In this document: in pieces, positions 26,347 to 34,373 of the stretch
Layout: each line of letters begins with the position of its first letter
Numbering within the stretch: position 1 is the first letter of the stretch
The notes under the pieces: model-generated
Database searches by the model: none
Told to the model about the DNA's origin: nothing
The model's input: the letters and a program-made list of their open reading frames with translations, nothing else
Program-made: the position numbers and the translations under genes
Assembly: GCF_002160515.1 (NCBI RefSeq)
Contig: NZ_NFKS01000006.1
Span: forward strand, 61,011-125,010
Length of the DNA stretch: 64,000 nucleotides
Direction of reading: 5' to 3'
Origin: Anaeromassilibacillus sp. An172
GTDB lineage: Bacteria > Bacillota > Clostridia > Oscillospirales > Acutalibacteraceae

Positions 26347-27045
26347 TTATATCTTATATTCTTTACCCGATATCACAACACAGTTATCATCTTTCCAATA
26401 AATTACGAGGTTTTCGTGGGTTCCGTAATCTCCTGCGTATATTCTGTTAGGTCTCTTTTGGAACTTAAATGGAAAAATTCTGATTTCGCTGTTGTTTTGA
26501 CTGATTTCTACATATGTACTTCCGCCCAGTGCGCCCTCGTCACGGCTTATGACAACTGCGGAGTATTCCTCATTGGGAGATGGTATAGTTTTTACCGGTG
26601 TTTCAACAGCAATGCCGGAGAAAAGAGAAACAATCATCAGCGCCCAAAGATAAAGAATAAATAAACCTGCGCATATTCCAACGTCTGTAAATCTTACTGC
26701 AATACTGGGAATAAATTTGAAAAGTAAAATCACAGAACAAATTATATTTGCAATTATAGAAATTAAAACAAAGGGTTCACCGTTAAATGGAATATAGAAA
26801 AATAAATTTACTACAGCCAAAATGGGAAGAGAAAAAGATATCACTTTTTCAAATTTATTTGCACTATATATTTTTTTCACGCAAATAATAACAGTGAAAA
26901 ATAAAGATATCAAAGAGGTAAAAAGGGAGAGAAACAATGGGTTAAAAACCACATCATAACCTAAAAATCCGGCTGTAAGCACAGTTACAGGCAATAACAG
27001 ATACAAAAAAGTCAAAATACATGTAATTGAAGAAAGCTTTTTCAT
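26347..27045 (-). CDS. Membrane protein of an ECF sigma operon, unknown function
   Basis: A 232-residue protein with four to five hydrophobic segments in the first 145 residues and a C-terminal soluble domain of about 80 residues (PSPNEEYSAVVISRDEGALGGSTYVEI). That domain resembles the DUF5412-like domains on small clostridial membrane proteins. It is the last of three genes with the ECF sigma and anti-sigma factors, 12 bases after the latter, and has a GAGGCGG site. It may be part of the signal-sensing complex or a regulated target; neither is shown. Confidence 0.65.
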   Translation of the reverse strand: MKKLSSITCILTFLYLLLPVTVLTAGFLGYDVVFNPLFLSLFTSLISLFFTVIICVKKIYSANKFEKVISFSLPILAVVNLFFYIPFNGEPFVLISIIANIICSVILLFKFIPSIAVRFTDVGICAGLFILYLWALMIVSLFSGIAVETPVKTIPSPNEEYSAVVISRDEGALGGSTYVEISQNNSEIRIFPFKFQKRPNRIYAGDYGTHENLVIYWKDDNCVVISGKEYKI

Positions 27046-27057
27046 ATATGCACCGCC

Positions 27058-27687
27058 TCAATCTTTGCCCAGCATTTCGGCGTATCTAAGTGAAAAAATT
27101 TTAGATACAGTGCAGAAAACAGCGGCAGTAACAATTCCGCATCCAAGAAATTGAATTGTTTTTAATAACATATCAAAGCCGGAAAACCCGGTTTCTGAAA
27201 TAAAATAAAGGGAGGGAACATTGTAATAAAATATTCCGCAGATAAAGAAGAAAAAAGTTATTGCGGCGTTTACAATAAAGGAGCATACGGAAAAGATTTT
27301 TTTGTTTTTGTAAATCCTTATAAAAAACCAGTTTGCCAATGAAAGAAGAAAACCCGTAGCCGGAATTATAAGTGTAAATGCCCAAAAGCCGTTTTCTGTA
27401 CCTAAAGGAGTTTTTGCCTCAAACGTCACGCCAACAGCCATAACAATAAAAGAAATAAAAAGAAGAACGGACTGCAAAACCGAGGCTTTTCTCTCGTTTA
27501 TTTTACTGAGTTTTTTTATCTCAAAAGACTCATTTTTTTCTTTTAGATTTTCGCTGTTCATCATGTCAAAAATACTTTTGCAGTTTTTACATTCTTTTAA
27601 ATGCTTCTCCACCTCATTGGCGGATTCCTCTGAACAACAGCGGTCTATGTATAAGGGGATTAAATCTTTTATAATTTCACAATTCAT
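27058..27687 (-). CDS. Anti-sigma factor with zf-HC2 zinc finger
   Basis: A 209-residue membrane protein. The N-terminal 40 residues carry the anti-sigma zinc-binding motif H-x3-C-x2-C (HLKECKNC) with an upstream CCSEE segment. The rest has four to five hydrophobic segments. Family members hold the cognate ECF sigma factor at the membrane until a signal arrives. It starts four bases after the sigma factor gene with a GAGGTAG site formed by that gene's last codons, so the two are made together. Confidence 0.85.
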   Translation of the reverse strand: MNCEIIKDLIPLYIDRCCSEESANEVEKHLKECKNCKSIFDMMNSENLKEKNESFEIKKLSKINERKASVLQSVLLFISFIVMAVGVTFEAKTPLGTENGFWAFTLIIPATGFLLSLANWFFIRIYKNKKIFSVCSFIVNAAITFFFFICGIFYYNVPSLYFISETGFSGFDMLLKTIQFLGCGIVTAAVFCTVSKIFSLRYAEMLGKD

Positions 27688-27691
27688 AACG

Positions 27692-28168
27692 CTACCTCAT
27701 TTTTTCTGTCAGTTTTTGTTTTGCACGGTAAAATGTGACCCTTGCCCAGCTTTCGCTTTTTCCAAAAATCTTGCTTATGTCTTTTAGAGAAACCTGTCCC
27801 AGGACTTTCAGCATAAAAACTTCCTTGTAAGGATCTTCAAGCTCATGCAGACATTCAAAAGCTTTTTCGGATAATTCTTTTTCAATAAAAAGCTCTTCAA
27901 GTTGCAAAGAGTCCGCAACGCCGCCAGCTTCGTCTATAGAATTAAATCTTTTATGCTCGTTGTACCAGGAAAAATATGTATTTTTCGCAATCTGACAAAG
28001 CCAAACAGAAATTTTGCTTTCATTTCTCACATTGGAAAAATTCATATAAGCACGAAAAAAGGTTTCCTGTGTAAGCTCCTCGGCTAAAGATTGATTATGA
28101 CACAGCTTTAAAAGATATTTATAAATAAAGCCTTTGTTTTCCCTGAAAACACTTTCAAAATCAGCCAC
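27692..28168 (-). CDS. ECF-type RNA polymerase sigma factor
   Basis: A 158-residue sigma-70-like factor with region 2 (LAEELTQETFFRAY near residues 28-41) and region 4 (VSLKDISKIFGKSESWARVTFYRAKQKL near 125-152), and no region 1 or 3, as expected for ECF factors. Just upstream on the minus strand a GTAACGTTTT sequence looks like an ECF -35 element, which would mean autoregulation, but I cannot find a convincing -10 at the right distance. Target genes beyond the operon are unknown. Confidence 0.9.
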   Translation of the reverse strand: MADFESVFRENKGFIYKYLLKLCHNQSLAEELTQETFFRAYMNFSNVRNESKISVWLCQIAKNTYFSWYNEHKRFNSIDEAGGVADSLQLEELFIEKELSEKAFECLHELEDPYKEVFMLKVLGQVSLKDISKIFGKSESWARVTFYRAKQKLTEKMR

Positions 28169-28224
28169 ATTTTCACCGCCTTTCTGACTATATGATAATT
28201 AAAAATTTAAAACGTTACAAAAAC

Positions 28225-28255
28225 AGCCGGCAAATTTTTTATTTCTTTGCCGGCT
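28225..28255 (-). terminator. Terminator of the coaBC-VOC operon
   Basis: Stem AGCCGGCAAA (28225-28234) with TTTGCCGGCT (28246-28255), followed on the minus strand by GTTTTTG. Confidence 0.75.
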
Positions 28256-28363
28256 TTGTGCTTCACAAATTAAATTTAATTTCCTTGATTTCCGAATACA
28301 AGTTCTTCGAGAGTAATACTTAAAGTCTTGCAAGGATTATGAAATTTTATTGTATAGACAGAT

Positions 28364-28822
28364 TCATCTTGCAAGTATTTTTACAGCTTTAATTGGGATA
28401 TCCATTCTTTGTGCAACTTCTTCCTGTGTCATCCCTGTATCAAGAAATCTTTTGCATACGATTTTCATGTTTTCGCCAACCTCTATTATATGATGGTCGG
28501 GATCATAAAATCTTACTACCCTTTGTCCCCATGGGTGTTCTTTTACTTTATGGACATACTCTATGTTATCTATTTCATCAAGCTTTTTGATAAAATCGTC
28601 GAAGTTGTCCTCTTCAAAATAAATTTCGCTGTCATTGCTTTGATATGATATATCTTTTTCAATAAAACTTTTCCAGCTTTCCTCAGTTTGCAGAGCAAGC
28701 CCTCCGGTCAGCACTGCATTTGCCCCAAAGTCGGAAACGGTTCTTAATCCTAAAACTTCCTTATAAAAAGCTTTTGATTTTTCAATATCTTTTACCGCAA
28801 TAAGAGGATTTTTAAATTTCAT
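28364..28822 (-). CDS. VOC (glyoxalase-like) protein with C-terminal HTH-like tail
   Basis: A 152-residue protein. Residues 1 to about 115 form a vicinal-oxygen-chelate domain (NPLIAVKDIEKSKAFYKEVLG, then FYDPDHHIIEVGE). The last 35 residues (GMTQEEVAQRMDIPIKAVK) resemble a small helix-turn-helix. The domain pair is known from clostridial glyoxalase/bleomycin-resistance-like proteins; the reaction is not known. It starts two bases after coaBC and shares its terminator, so it is co-expressed with coenzyme A synthesis, which may or may not be meaningful. Confidence 0.8.
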   Translation of the reverse strand: MKFKNPLIAVKDIEKSKAFYKEVLGLRTVSDFGANAVLTGGLALQTEESWKSFIEKDISYQSNDSEIYFEEDNFDDFIKKLDEIDNIEYVHKVKEHPWGQRVVRFYDPDHHIIEVGENMKIVCKRFLDTGMTQEEVAQRMDIPIKAVKILAR

Positions 28823-28824
28823 TT

Positions 28825-30030
28825 TTATCCCTCGCTTTTCATCCCCATAATAACATCCAAAATTCTATTTGCTACTTGGTCTTTGGTCATTAGGGGGAGT
28901 TCTTCTATATTGTTTTCGGAAATGAGGGTCACTACATTTGTGTTTCCGCCGAAGCCGGCGCCCTCTACCTTTAAATTATTGGCGGCTATTAAATCTAAGT
29001 TTTTCTTTACAAGCTTTTTCCTTGAGTTTTCCACAAGGTCTTTTGTTTCCATTGAGAAGCCGCAGAGGAACTGTCCCGGTCTTTTATGCTCGCCCAGCCA
29101 TTTTAAGATATCCTTTGTTCTTTCCAAAGGAAGTGAAAGGTCGTCATCGTTTTGGGATTTTTTAATTTTATCATCAGCCACATTTGCAGGTCTGTAGTCC
29201 GCAACTGCCGCCGCTTTTATTATTATATCCTGTTTCTTGGAAAGGCTTGTTACGGCGTTGAACATTTCCTCGGCTGAAACAATCTTTACTGTGTCCACAT
29301 ATGCAGGCTCTTTCAGATTTACAGGACCTGAAACTAAAGTGACGTTGGCGCCTCTTGCAGAAGCCGCCTTTGCTATGGCGTAGCCCATTGTGCCGGTGGA
29401 ATGGTTTGTCATGTATCTTACAGGGTCGAGGGCTTCCTGTGTAGGACCTGCGGTTACAAGGAGATTTATTCCGTTCATGTCCTTATCACAGGAGATTGCA
29501 TGGAGAATACTTTCCAGCAAGTCCTCCGGTTCCGGCATTTTTCCTGCCCCAACAGCTCCGCAGGCAAGTCTGCCGCTGGCAGGCTCTATAACTTCCCAGC
29601 CGTATTTTTCAAGGATTTTCATATTGTCCTGAGTTACCGGGTTTAAATACATTTTTGTGTTCATTGCCGGAGCTACAATTTTCGGACAGTCGCAGGCAAG
29701 GACTGTTGTTGTAAGCATATCGTCGGCTATTCCGTGGGCAAGCTTTGCCATTACGTTGGCGGTTGCCGGGGCAATCATAACAAGGTCAGCCATATCTGCC
29801 AAAGCTATATGCTCCACCTGAAAGGAATGGTTTCTGTCAAAGGTGTCGGTGACGGTTCTGTTTCCTGTGAGGTGTTCAAAGGTCAGAGGTGAAATAAATT
29901 CAGTGGCGTTTTTTGTCATGATTACGTGGACGTTGCAGTGCTGTTTTACAAGGGCAGAAGCCAAAGCCGCCGCCTTGTAGCAGGCGATGCCTCCGGTAAC
30001 TCCTAAAAGCACAGATTTATTTTTAAGCAT
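28825..30030 (-). CDS. coaBC: Bifunctional phosphopantothenoylcysteine synthetase/decarboxylase
   Basis: A 401-residue two-domain enzyme of coenzyme A synthesis. The N-terminal flavin decarboxylase (CoaC, residues 1 to about 180) shows GGIACYKA, the PAMNTKMY motif and the GRLACGAVGAGKMPEPE active-site stretch. The C-terminal synthetase (CoaB) shows LVTAGPTQEALDPVR and NHSTGTMG. Length and order are standard. It starts after AGAGG. It is divergent from panT-coaX, so uptake, the first and the second/third steps from pantothenate to CoA are clustered here. Confidence 0.96.
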   Translation of the reverse strand: MLKNKSVLLGVTGGIACYKAAALASALVKQHCNVHVIMTKNATEFISPLTFEHLTGNRTVTDTFDRNHSFQVEHIALADMADLVMIAPATANVMAKLAHGIADDMLTTTVLACDCPKIVAPAMNTKMYLNPVTQDNMKILEKYGWEVIEPASGRLACGAVGAGKMPEPEDLLESILHAISCDKDMNGINLLVTAGPTQEALDPVRYMTNHSTGTMGYAIAKAASARGANVTLVSGPVNLKEPAYVDTVKIVSAEEMFNAVTSLSKKQDIIIKAAAVADYRPANVADDKIKKSQNDDDLSLPLERTKDILKWLGEHKRPGQFLCGFSMETKDLVENSRKKLVKKNLDLIAANNLKVEGAGFGGNTNVVTLISENNIEELPLMTKDQVANRILDVIMGMKSEG

Positions 30031-30136
30031 AAGGAAAACCTCTTTTCGCAGATTGTGTAAATTAACTTTATTTTGTTTCAGTATAACAAATAAAATGATA
30101 AAAGTAAATCAAAAGGAATAAAATGACATTATTTCC

Positions 30137-30165
30137 TTGCAATAACTATTTTAATTGAGTATAAT
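30137..30165 (+). promoter_or_regulatory. Promoter of panT-coaX
   Basis: TTGCAA (30137-30142), exactly 17 bases and TATAAT (30160-30165). Transcription would start near 30172, leaving a leader of about 118 bases. Confidence 0.75.
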
Positions 30166-30171
30166 TATTAT

Positions 30172-30280
30172 GCTCGGAAGAAAACCCGGTCGCTGTACCT
30201 TTACGGACGGCAGACAAAAGGCGGAATTTTGGGCATACATAAATTTAAGCTGTATCTTCAAAGGAAGAACGGCATTGGAG
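30172..30280 (+). promoter_or_regulatory. Structured 5' leader of panT-coaX, candidate riboswitch
   Basis: The leader is less AT-rich than ordinary spacers here. It can fold GTC-GCTGT (near 30191-30198) against ACGGC-A-GAC (near 30209-30217), leaving one bulged A, around the loop ACCTTTACGG. Bulged adenosines in a stem-loop ahead of pantothenate genes recall the pan RNA motif of Firmicutes, but I cannot confirm the match, and a second bulged A was not located with certainty. It precedes the GGAGG of panT. Confidence 0.35.
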
Positions 30281-30289
30281 GTTTTTTAA

Positions 30290-30955
30290 ATGAGTAGTAA
30301 TGTAAAAACAGCTTCTCCTATGGCAAGGAGAGCCGCTATCCGTGACATGGTGTTGCTTGCACTTTTTGTGGCAATACTTTTGCTTATGACCTTTACGCCT
30401 ATAGGTCTTATTGACCTTCCGATTATAAAGGCAACAATTCTTCATGTTCCGGTAATTATCGGCGCAATTCTTATGGGACCGAAAAAGGGTGCATTTTTGG
30501 GCGCAGTTTTCGGTATTGCAAGCCTTATAAAGAATACAATGATTCCAAGCGCCTTGTCTTTCGCTTTTTCTCCCTTTATTCCTGTACCGGGAACAGACAG
30601 CGGAAGCGTATGGGCGGTTGTAATCTCAATTATCCCCAGAATGCTTATCGGCCCTGCCGCATGGCTTATTTACAAGGGAATTGAAAAAATTACAAGCTCT
30701 AAAATAGGTTTCAGAGCAGTGGGAGCAGTAATAGCAGGAGCTTTCGGAGCGATAGTTAATACAGCTTTGGTTATGGGACTTATTTATTTTGTGTTTAAGG
30801 ATGCCTATGCCGCTATGAACGGAATTCCTGTAGACGCAGTTTTGGCTGCAATTCTGGGAATAGTTGCCGCAAACGGAATCCCTGAGGCAATCGCCGCCGC
30901 AGTGCTTGTTCCGATTATCGTGCTTCCTTTGCAGAAGTTTTTAAAACAATACTAA
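30290..30955 (+). CDS. panT: ECF transporter S component, probable pantothenate (PanT)
   Basis: A 221-residue membrane protein with five to six hydrophobic segments. It is the substrate-binding S subunit of an energy-coupling-factor transporter. MLLALFVAILLLM, TFTPIGLIDLPIIKATILHVPVIIGAILMGP and FGIASLIKN are in the style of PanT. It is followed 20 bases later by coaX, which phosphorylates pantothenate, and is divergent from coaBC, so pantothenate is the likely substrate by both family and context. The energising EcfA/T genes are not adjacent. A GGAGG site precedes the ATG. Confidence 0.85.
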   Translation: MSSNVKTASPMARRAAIRDMVLLALFVAILLLMTFTPIGLIDLPIIKATILHVPVIIGAILMGPKKGAFLGAVFGIASLIKNTMIPSALSFAFSPFIPVPGTDSGSVWAVVISIIPRMLIGPAAWLIYKGIEKITSSKIGFRAVGAVIAGAFGAIVNTALVMGLIYFVFKDAYAAMNGIPVDAVLAAILGIVAANGIPEAIAAAVLVPIIVLPLQKFLKQY

Positions 30956-30975
30956 AACCGGAGGAGTAGATTTTT

Positions 30976-31746
30976 ATGATGCTGGCTCTTGATGTGGGCA
31001 ATACAAATACGGTTGTGGGTGGATTTGTTGACGGAGCTTTAAAATTCAGCCTTAGAATGACCAGCGACCGCAATAAAACAGTGGACGAATATGTTTTCCA
31101 GCTCAGAGGCCTTTTAGAGGAAAAGGGCGTTGATTTCAACAAGGTTGAGGGAGGAATAATCTCCAGCGTTGTTCCGGAGCTTCGCTATTCTTTGAGCAAA
31201 TCCATGGAGATACTCACAGGAAAAAAATTCCTTGTGGTGACAAATAAAATGGATTTGGGAATGGAGATAAAAATGGATATTCCAGCCCAGGTTGGCGCAG
31301 ACCTTTTGGTTGCCGCAGTTGCCGCCCTTGACATGTGCAAACCGCCACTTGTTATTTTTGACATGGGAACAGCCACCACAATGTCTGTTATCGACAAGGA
31401 CGGAAGCTATACCGGAGGAGTTATTATTCCCGGACTTAGACTTTCCATGGACGCTTTGTCAGGCAGAGCCGCACAGCTTCCTTTTATAAACCTTGAAGAA
31501 CCGCCGGAAAGACTTATCGGTAAAAATACAATCGACTGCATGAAAGCGGGAGCTATCTACAGCAACGCCGCCATGATAGACGGGCTTATCGACAGAGCGG
31601 AAGAGGAAATGGGAGAAAAGGTGACTGCCGTTGCCACAGGAGGACTTATGGGAATAGTTCTTCCTTTCTGCAAGCATAAAATCTACTACGATGAAAATCT
31701 TCTCCTTATGGGACTTTTAAAGCTTTACGAGAAAAATAAACACTGA
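30976..31746 (+). CDS. coaX: Type III pantothenate kinase
   Basis: A 256-residue ASKHA-fold kinase that phosphorylates pantothenate, the first step of CoA synthesis. The phosphate-1 motif is LALDVGNTNT at the N-terminus. VGADLLVAAVAA and the FDMGTATTMSV segment (near residue 130) are hallmarks of CoaX, as is the YTGGVIIPGL loop. Type III kinases are typically not inhibited by CoA, which makes control through the transporter leader plausible. It starts at ATG after GGAGGAG and ends ahead of a strong terminator. Confidence 0.96.
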   Translation: MMLALDVGNTNTVVGGFVDGALKFSLRMTSDRNKTVDEYVFQLRGLLEEKGVDFNKVEGGIISSVVPELRYSLSKSMEILTGKKFLVVTNKMDLGMEIKMDIPAQVGADLLVAAVAALDMCKPPLVIFDMGTATTMSVIDKDGSYTGGVIIPGLRLSMDALSGRAAQLPFINLEEPPERLIGKNTIDCMKAGAIYSNAAMIDGLIDRAEEEMGEKVTAVATGGLMGIVLPFCKHKIYYDENLLLMGLLKLYEKNKH

Positions 31747-31752
31747 AAATAA

Positions 31753-31792
31753 AAAGGGACAGCGCAGAATGGTTTGTGCTGTCCCTTTATGG
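31753..31792 (+). terminator. Terminator of panT-coaX
   Basis: Stem AAAGGGACAGC (31753-31763) with GCTGTCCCTTT (31778-31788), extended by further pairs, with a T-rich end. Confidence 0.85.
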
Positions 31793-31864
31793 TTTAGACT
31801 GTAGCGGTTTTTATTTATATGTGATATAATAAAAATACATTATCTTTTGAAAGGATATGATATA

Positions 31865-33307
31865 GTGACAAATCTGCAAATCATGTCCCTTATCGGTCTT
31901 ATACTGTATTTTGGTCTTTTGCTTTTTGCGGTTACAAAGGAAAAGAAAAATACAAATGTTTTAGACTACTTTTTTGCAGGAAGAAGCCTGCCATTTTGGG
32001 CGTTGTCCATAACCTTTATCGCTTCATGGTGGGGAGCAGGTTCGGCTATTTCCACCGCTGACCTTGCTTATGAGGACGGATTGGGTGCGTTTTGGTATTA
32101 CGGTGTGCCTGTGCTTATTTCCACGTTTCTTATGATTATCGGGGCAAAAGCCATAAGGCGTGTGGGATATCTCACCCAAGGTCAGATGATGGAGGCGAGG
32201 TATTCAAAAGCCACGGCAAAAATGCTTTCCGTGATGATACTCATATTTATGACATTTAATGCCGCCTCCCAGATGGTGGGAATAGGAAATTTTTTCGGCA
32301 CATATATGGGGATGAACTACGAAGCGGCGGTTTTAACCGGAACTCTAATAGTTTTGATATATTCCATGTTCGGAGGATTTCGAGGGGTTGTTCTCACTGA
32401 TATTATTCAGTTTGTTCTGCTTTTAGCATCGGCGGTTTGTGTTTTCGTTGTTGCCATGATGAACAGCGGAGGGTTTTCTCAGATTGCCCAAGCGGCAGAG
32501 GAAGCAGGAAAAAGCGATTATATGAGTATGGGCGCAGGAGCTTCAAAGTATCTGGGATACGTTATAACCTTTGGCTGTGCATGGATGATACAGGCCAATG
32601 TGTGGCAGAGAATTTCAGCCGCAAGAAGCGACAGGGACGCAAGAAAAATGACGGTTATGAGCTTTTTTGCCTATATTCCCCTTTATTTGATAGTGGTTTT
32701 CACAGGAATGGCAGGGCTTGTAATATTTGATAAAATGCCCGAAGGTGGAATTGTCACCTCTTTGGTAACAGGCTATATGCCGCCTGTGTTGGGTGCATTG
32801 GCGTTTGTGGGAATTTCTGCGGCTATAATGTCAACCATGGATTCCCTGATAAATACGGGAGCAATGACACTTTCCATGGACTTGCTTCCGGAAAACCGCA
32901 GTGAAAGCCAAAAGCTGAATTTTTCACGCATTGCCACATTGTTGGTGACGGCGGTGGCTTTTGTGATTTCTATTTCAGTGCGTTCTATTTTAGAGGTGTC
33001 CTGGATAGCCTCGGACGTAATAACAACCGGAGTTTTCATACCTCTTGTTTTTGGTTTCTTTTGGAAAAGGGGAAACTCAAAGGGAGCTTTGGCTTCAATG
33101 GCGGTGGGACTTTTGTTTTCGCTTTACAACCTGATGATATTTTTCGGGGTGGATCTGCCTGCTTTTTGGGAAATGCAGTCCGCTTTGCAGGTATTAGTGG
33201 GAACAGGAATTTCCGCCTGTGTTTATGTTATCGTAAGTCTTGCCACAAAGCCTGAAAAAGAAAAGGCTGACAAATTTATTGAAAGAGCAGGACTATTAAA
33301 AAAATAA
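31865..33307 (+). CDS. Sodium:solute symporter (SSS family)
   Basis: A 480-residue protein with about 13 hydrophobic segments. DYFFAGRSLPFWALSITFIASWWGAGSA is the classic N-terminal SSS signature, and the late SAAIMSTMDSLINTGA carries the conserved serine of the second sodium site. I start it at GTG 31865, nine bases after AAAGGA. A TATAAT at 31825-31830 preceded by TG looks like its extended -10 promoter. The family includes proline, pantothenate and sugar carriers. Its position after coaX invites PanF, but a terminator lies between and I see nothing that fixes the substrate. Confidence 0.85.
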   Translation: MTNLQIMSLIGLILYFGLLLFAVTKEKKNTNVLDYFFAGRSLPFWALSITFIASWWGAGSAISTADLAYEDGLGAFWYYGVPVLISTFLMIIGAKAIRRVGYLTQGQMMEARYSKATAKMLSVMILIFMTFNAASQMVGIGNFFGTYMGMNYEAAVLTGTLIVLIYSMFGGFRGVVLTDIIQFVLLLASAVCVFVVAMMNSGGFSQIAQAAEEAGKSDYMSMGAGASKYLGYVITFGCAWMIQANVWQRISAARSDRDARKMTVMSFFAYIPLYLIVVFTGMAGLVIFDKMPEGGIVTSLVTGYMPPVLGALAFVGISAAIMSTMDSLINTGAMTLSMDLLPENRSESQKLNFSRIATLLVTAVAFVISISVRSILEVSWIASDVITTGVFIPLVFGFFWKRGNSKGALASMAVGLLFSLYNLMIFFGVDLPAFWEMQSALQVLVGTGISACVYVIVSLATKPEKEKADKFIERAGLLKK

Positions 33308-33320
33308 AAAGGTGATAAGA

Positions 33321-33794
33321 ATGGATTACAAAACTAATGTTATGCGCTTGCTGGACAAGCAAAAAATTCCTTATAATCATTACTGCTACGCCGATACCGA
33401 CGCTTTGAGCGGTGAGGAAGTGGCAAAGGTGTTGGGACAAAACCCTGATATGGTTTTCAAAACCTTGGTTACAGTGGGAAAGTCCGGCAAAAACTATGTT
33501 TTTATGATACCGGTATGCAGAGAGCTTGACCTGAAAAAGGCGGCTGTTGCAGTTAAGGAAAAGTCAATAGAGATGATAAAGTCAAAGGAGCTTCTGCCCC
33601 TTACAGGATATATCCACGGAGGATGTTCTCCGATAGGAATGAAAAAGCGTTTTGTAACGGTGACAGATAAAAGCGCCGAGAATTTCCCCTCAATAATTTT
33701 CAGCGCCGGCAAAATAGGCTATCAGGTGGAACTGACAATAGAAAACCTGAAAAAAGCCGTAAATCCACAATTTCAAGATGTGTGCGTACAATAA
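33321..33794 (+). CDS. ybaK: Cys-tRNA(Pro)/Cys-tRNA(Cys) deacylase, YbaK/EbsC
   Basis: A 157-residue member of the YbaK family, which hydrolyses Cys-tRNA(Pro) mischarged by prolyl-tRNA synthetase. The conserved lysine is in MVFKTLV (near residue 47), and GGCSPIGMKK is the GxxxP substrate loop. The C-terminal IIFSAGKIGYQVEL is also conserved. The ATG at 33321 follows AAGGTGAT; it lies 13 bases after the symporter gene and ends at a terminator. The Pro tRNA gene lies 6 kb away, which is likely chance. Confidence 0.93.
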   Translation: MDYKTNVMRLLDKQKIPYNHYCYADTDALSGEEVAKVLGQNPDMVFKTLVTVGKSGKNYVFMIPVCRELDLKKAAVAVKEKSIEMIKSKELLPLTGYIHGGCSPIGMKKRFVTVTDKSAENFPSIIFSAGKIGYQVELTIENLKKAVNPQFQDVCVQ

Positions 33795-33810
33795 AAAAGT
33801 TCATAAAACA

Positions 33811-33853
33811 AAAACAGGAAATCGCAGTATTAACCACGGTTTCCTGTTTTTTA
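33811..33853. terminator. Bidirectional terminator between ybaK and the XRE gene
   Basis: Stem AAAACAGGAAA (33811-33821) with TTTCCTGTTTT (33840-33850), flanked by A-rich and T-rich tracts. Confidence 0.8.
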
Positions 33854-33858
33854 ATGAT

Positions 33859-34185
33859 TTATTTTTGAGAATATTTTATGAGTGTTTCTATAACAAGATA
33901 TATTCTTTCTCTGTCCTCCTGTGAAAGCTTTTTCATGTCTTCACTGAACAGGGAGTTTTTAACAACATACCCTTGTTTTAATACATCCGCAAGAACCATA
34001 TCTGCTGAAATTTCCAGCGCATTAAGAATGGAAATAAAGGTTTCTAAAGATGGGATTTTCTCGCCACGTTCAACCATACCGATATAATTTGCACTCAAAT
34101 CTGTTTTTTCTGCCAAATCTTCCTGACGAAGTTTCTTTTCAATGCGATATTTTTTAATATTTCTACCGATTGTTTCCAGTTCCAT
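33859..34185 (-). CDS. XRE family transcriptional regulator
   Basis: A 108-residue protein with an N-terminal Cro/CI-type helix-turn-helix (IGRNIKKYRIEKKLRQEDLAEKTDLSANYIGMVERGEKIPSL, residues 6-48) and a short C-terminal helical region. It is alone in its transcription unit, with GGAG ahead of the ATG. No target is evident. Such small XRE proteins can be antitoxins, but no toxin-like partner is adjacent. Confidence 0.9.
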   Translation of the reverse strand: MELETIGRNIKKYRIEKKLRQEDLAEKTDLSANYIGMVERGEKIPSLETFISILNALEISADMVLADVLKQGYVVKNSLFSEDMKKLSQEDRERIYLVIETLIKYSQK

Positions 34186-34280
34186 TAAATCATCTCCGTC
34201 AGATAAGATAAATTTTTTTAATTATATCATGAATGGACTTTAATTTCTACTTGAAATATTGTTAAGATGAACTGAATATT

Positions 34281-34320
34281 AAAAAATCTGCCTCTATAAT
34301 GATAGTTCTATAAAAGAAAA
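34281..34320 (+). repeat. Conserved flank of a repeat array, shared with 3048-3087
   Basis: Contains ATCTGCCTCT, TATAATGATAGTTCTATA and AAGAAAA; it matches 3048-3087 closely by eye. Here it is directly followed by a terminator hairpin and then the plus-oriented array. The TATAAT inside could be a -10 element, but I see no -35 at the right distance. Confidence 0.6.
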
Positions 34321-34349
34321 CCGCCATGGCTAAAAATAACCATGGCGGT
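34320..34349 (-). terminator. Terminator hairpin beside repeat region E
   Basis: Stem CCGCCATGG (34321-34329) with CCATGGCGG (34340-34348). On the minus strand it is followed by TTTTCTTTT, so it would end transcription coming from the HAD gene through the repeat array. Confidence 0.75.
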
Positions 34350-34373
34350 AAAATTATAATATTTAAATAAAAC

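Noticed and set aside
28169..28230. ECF-type autoregulated promoter of the sigma factor gene
   Set aside because: GTAACGTTTT looks like a -35 element, but no matching -10 lies at 16-17 bases, so I mention it only with the gene.
31747..33307. SSS symporter as a pantothenate carrier (PanF) of the coa cluster
   Set aside because: A strong terminator and a separate promoter lie between, a PanT-like gene is already present, and SSS substrate cannot be read from these motifs.
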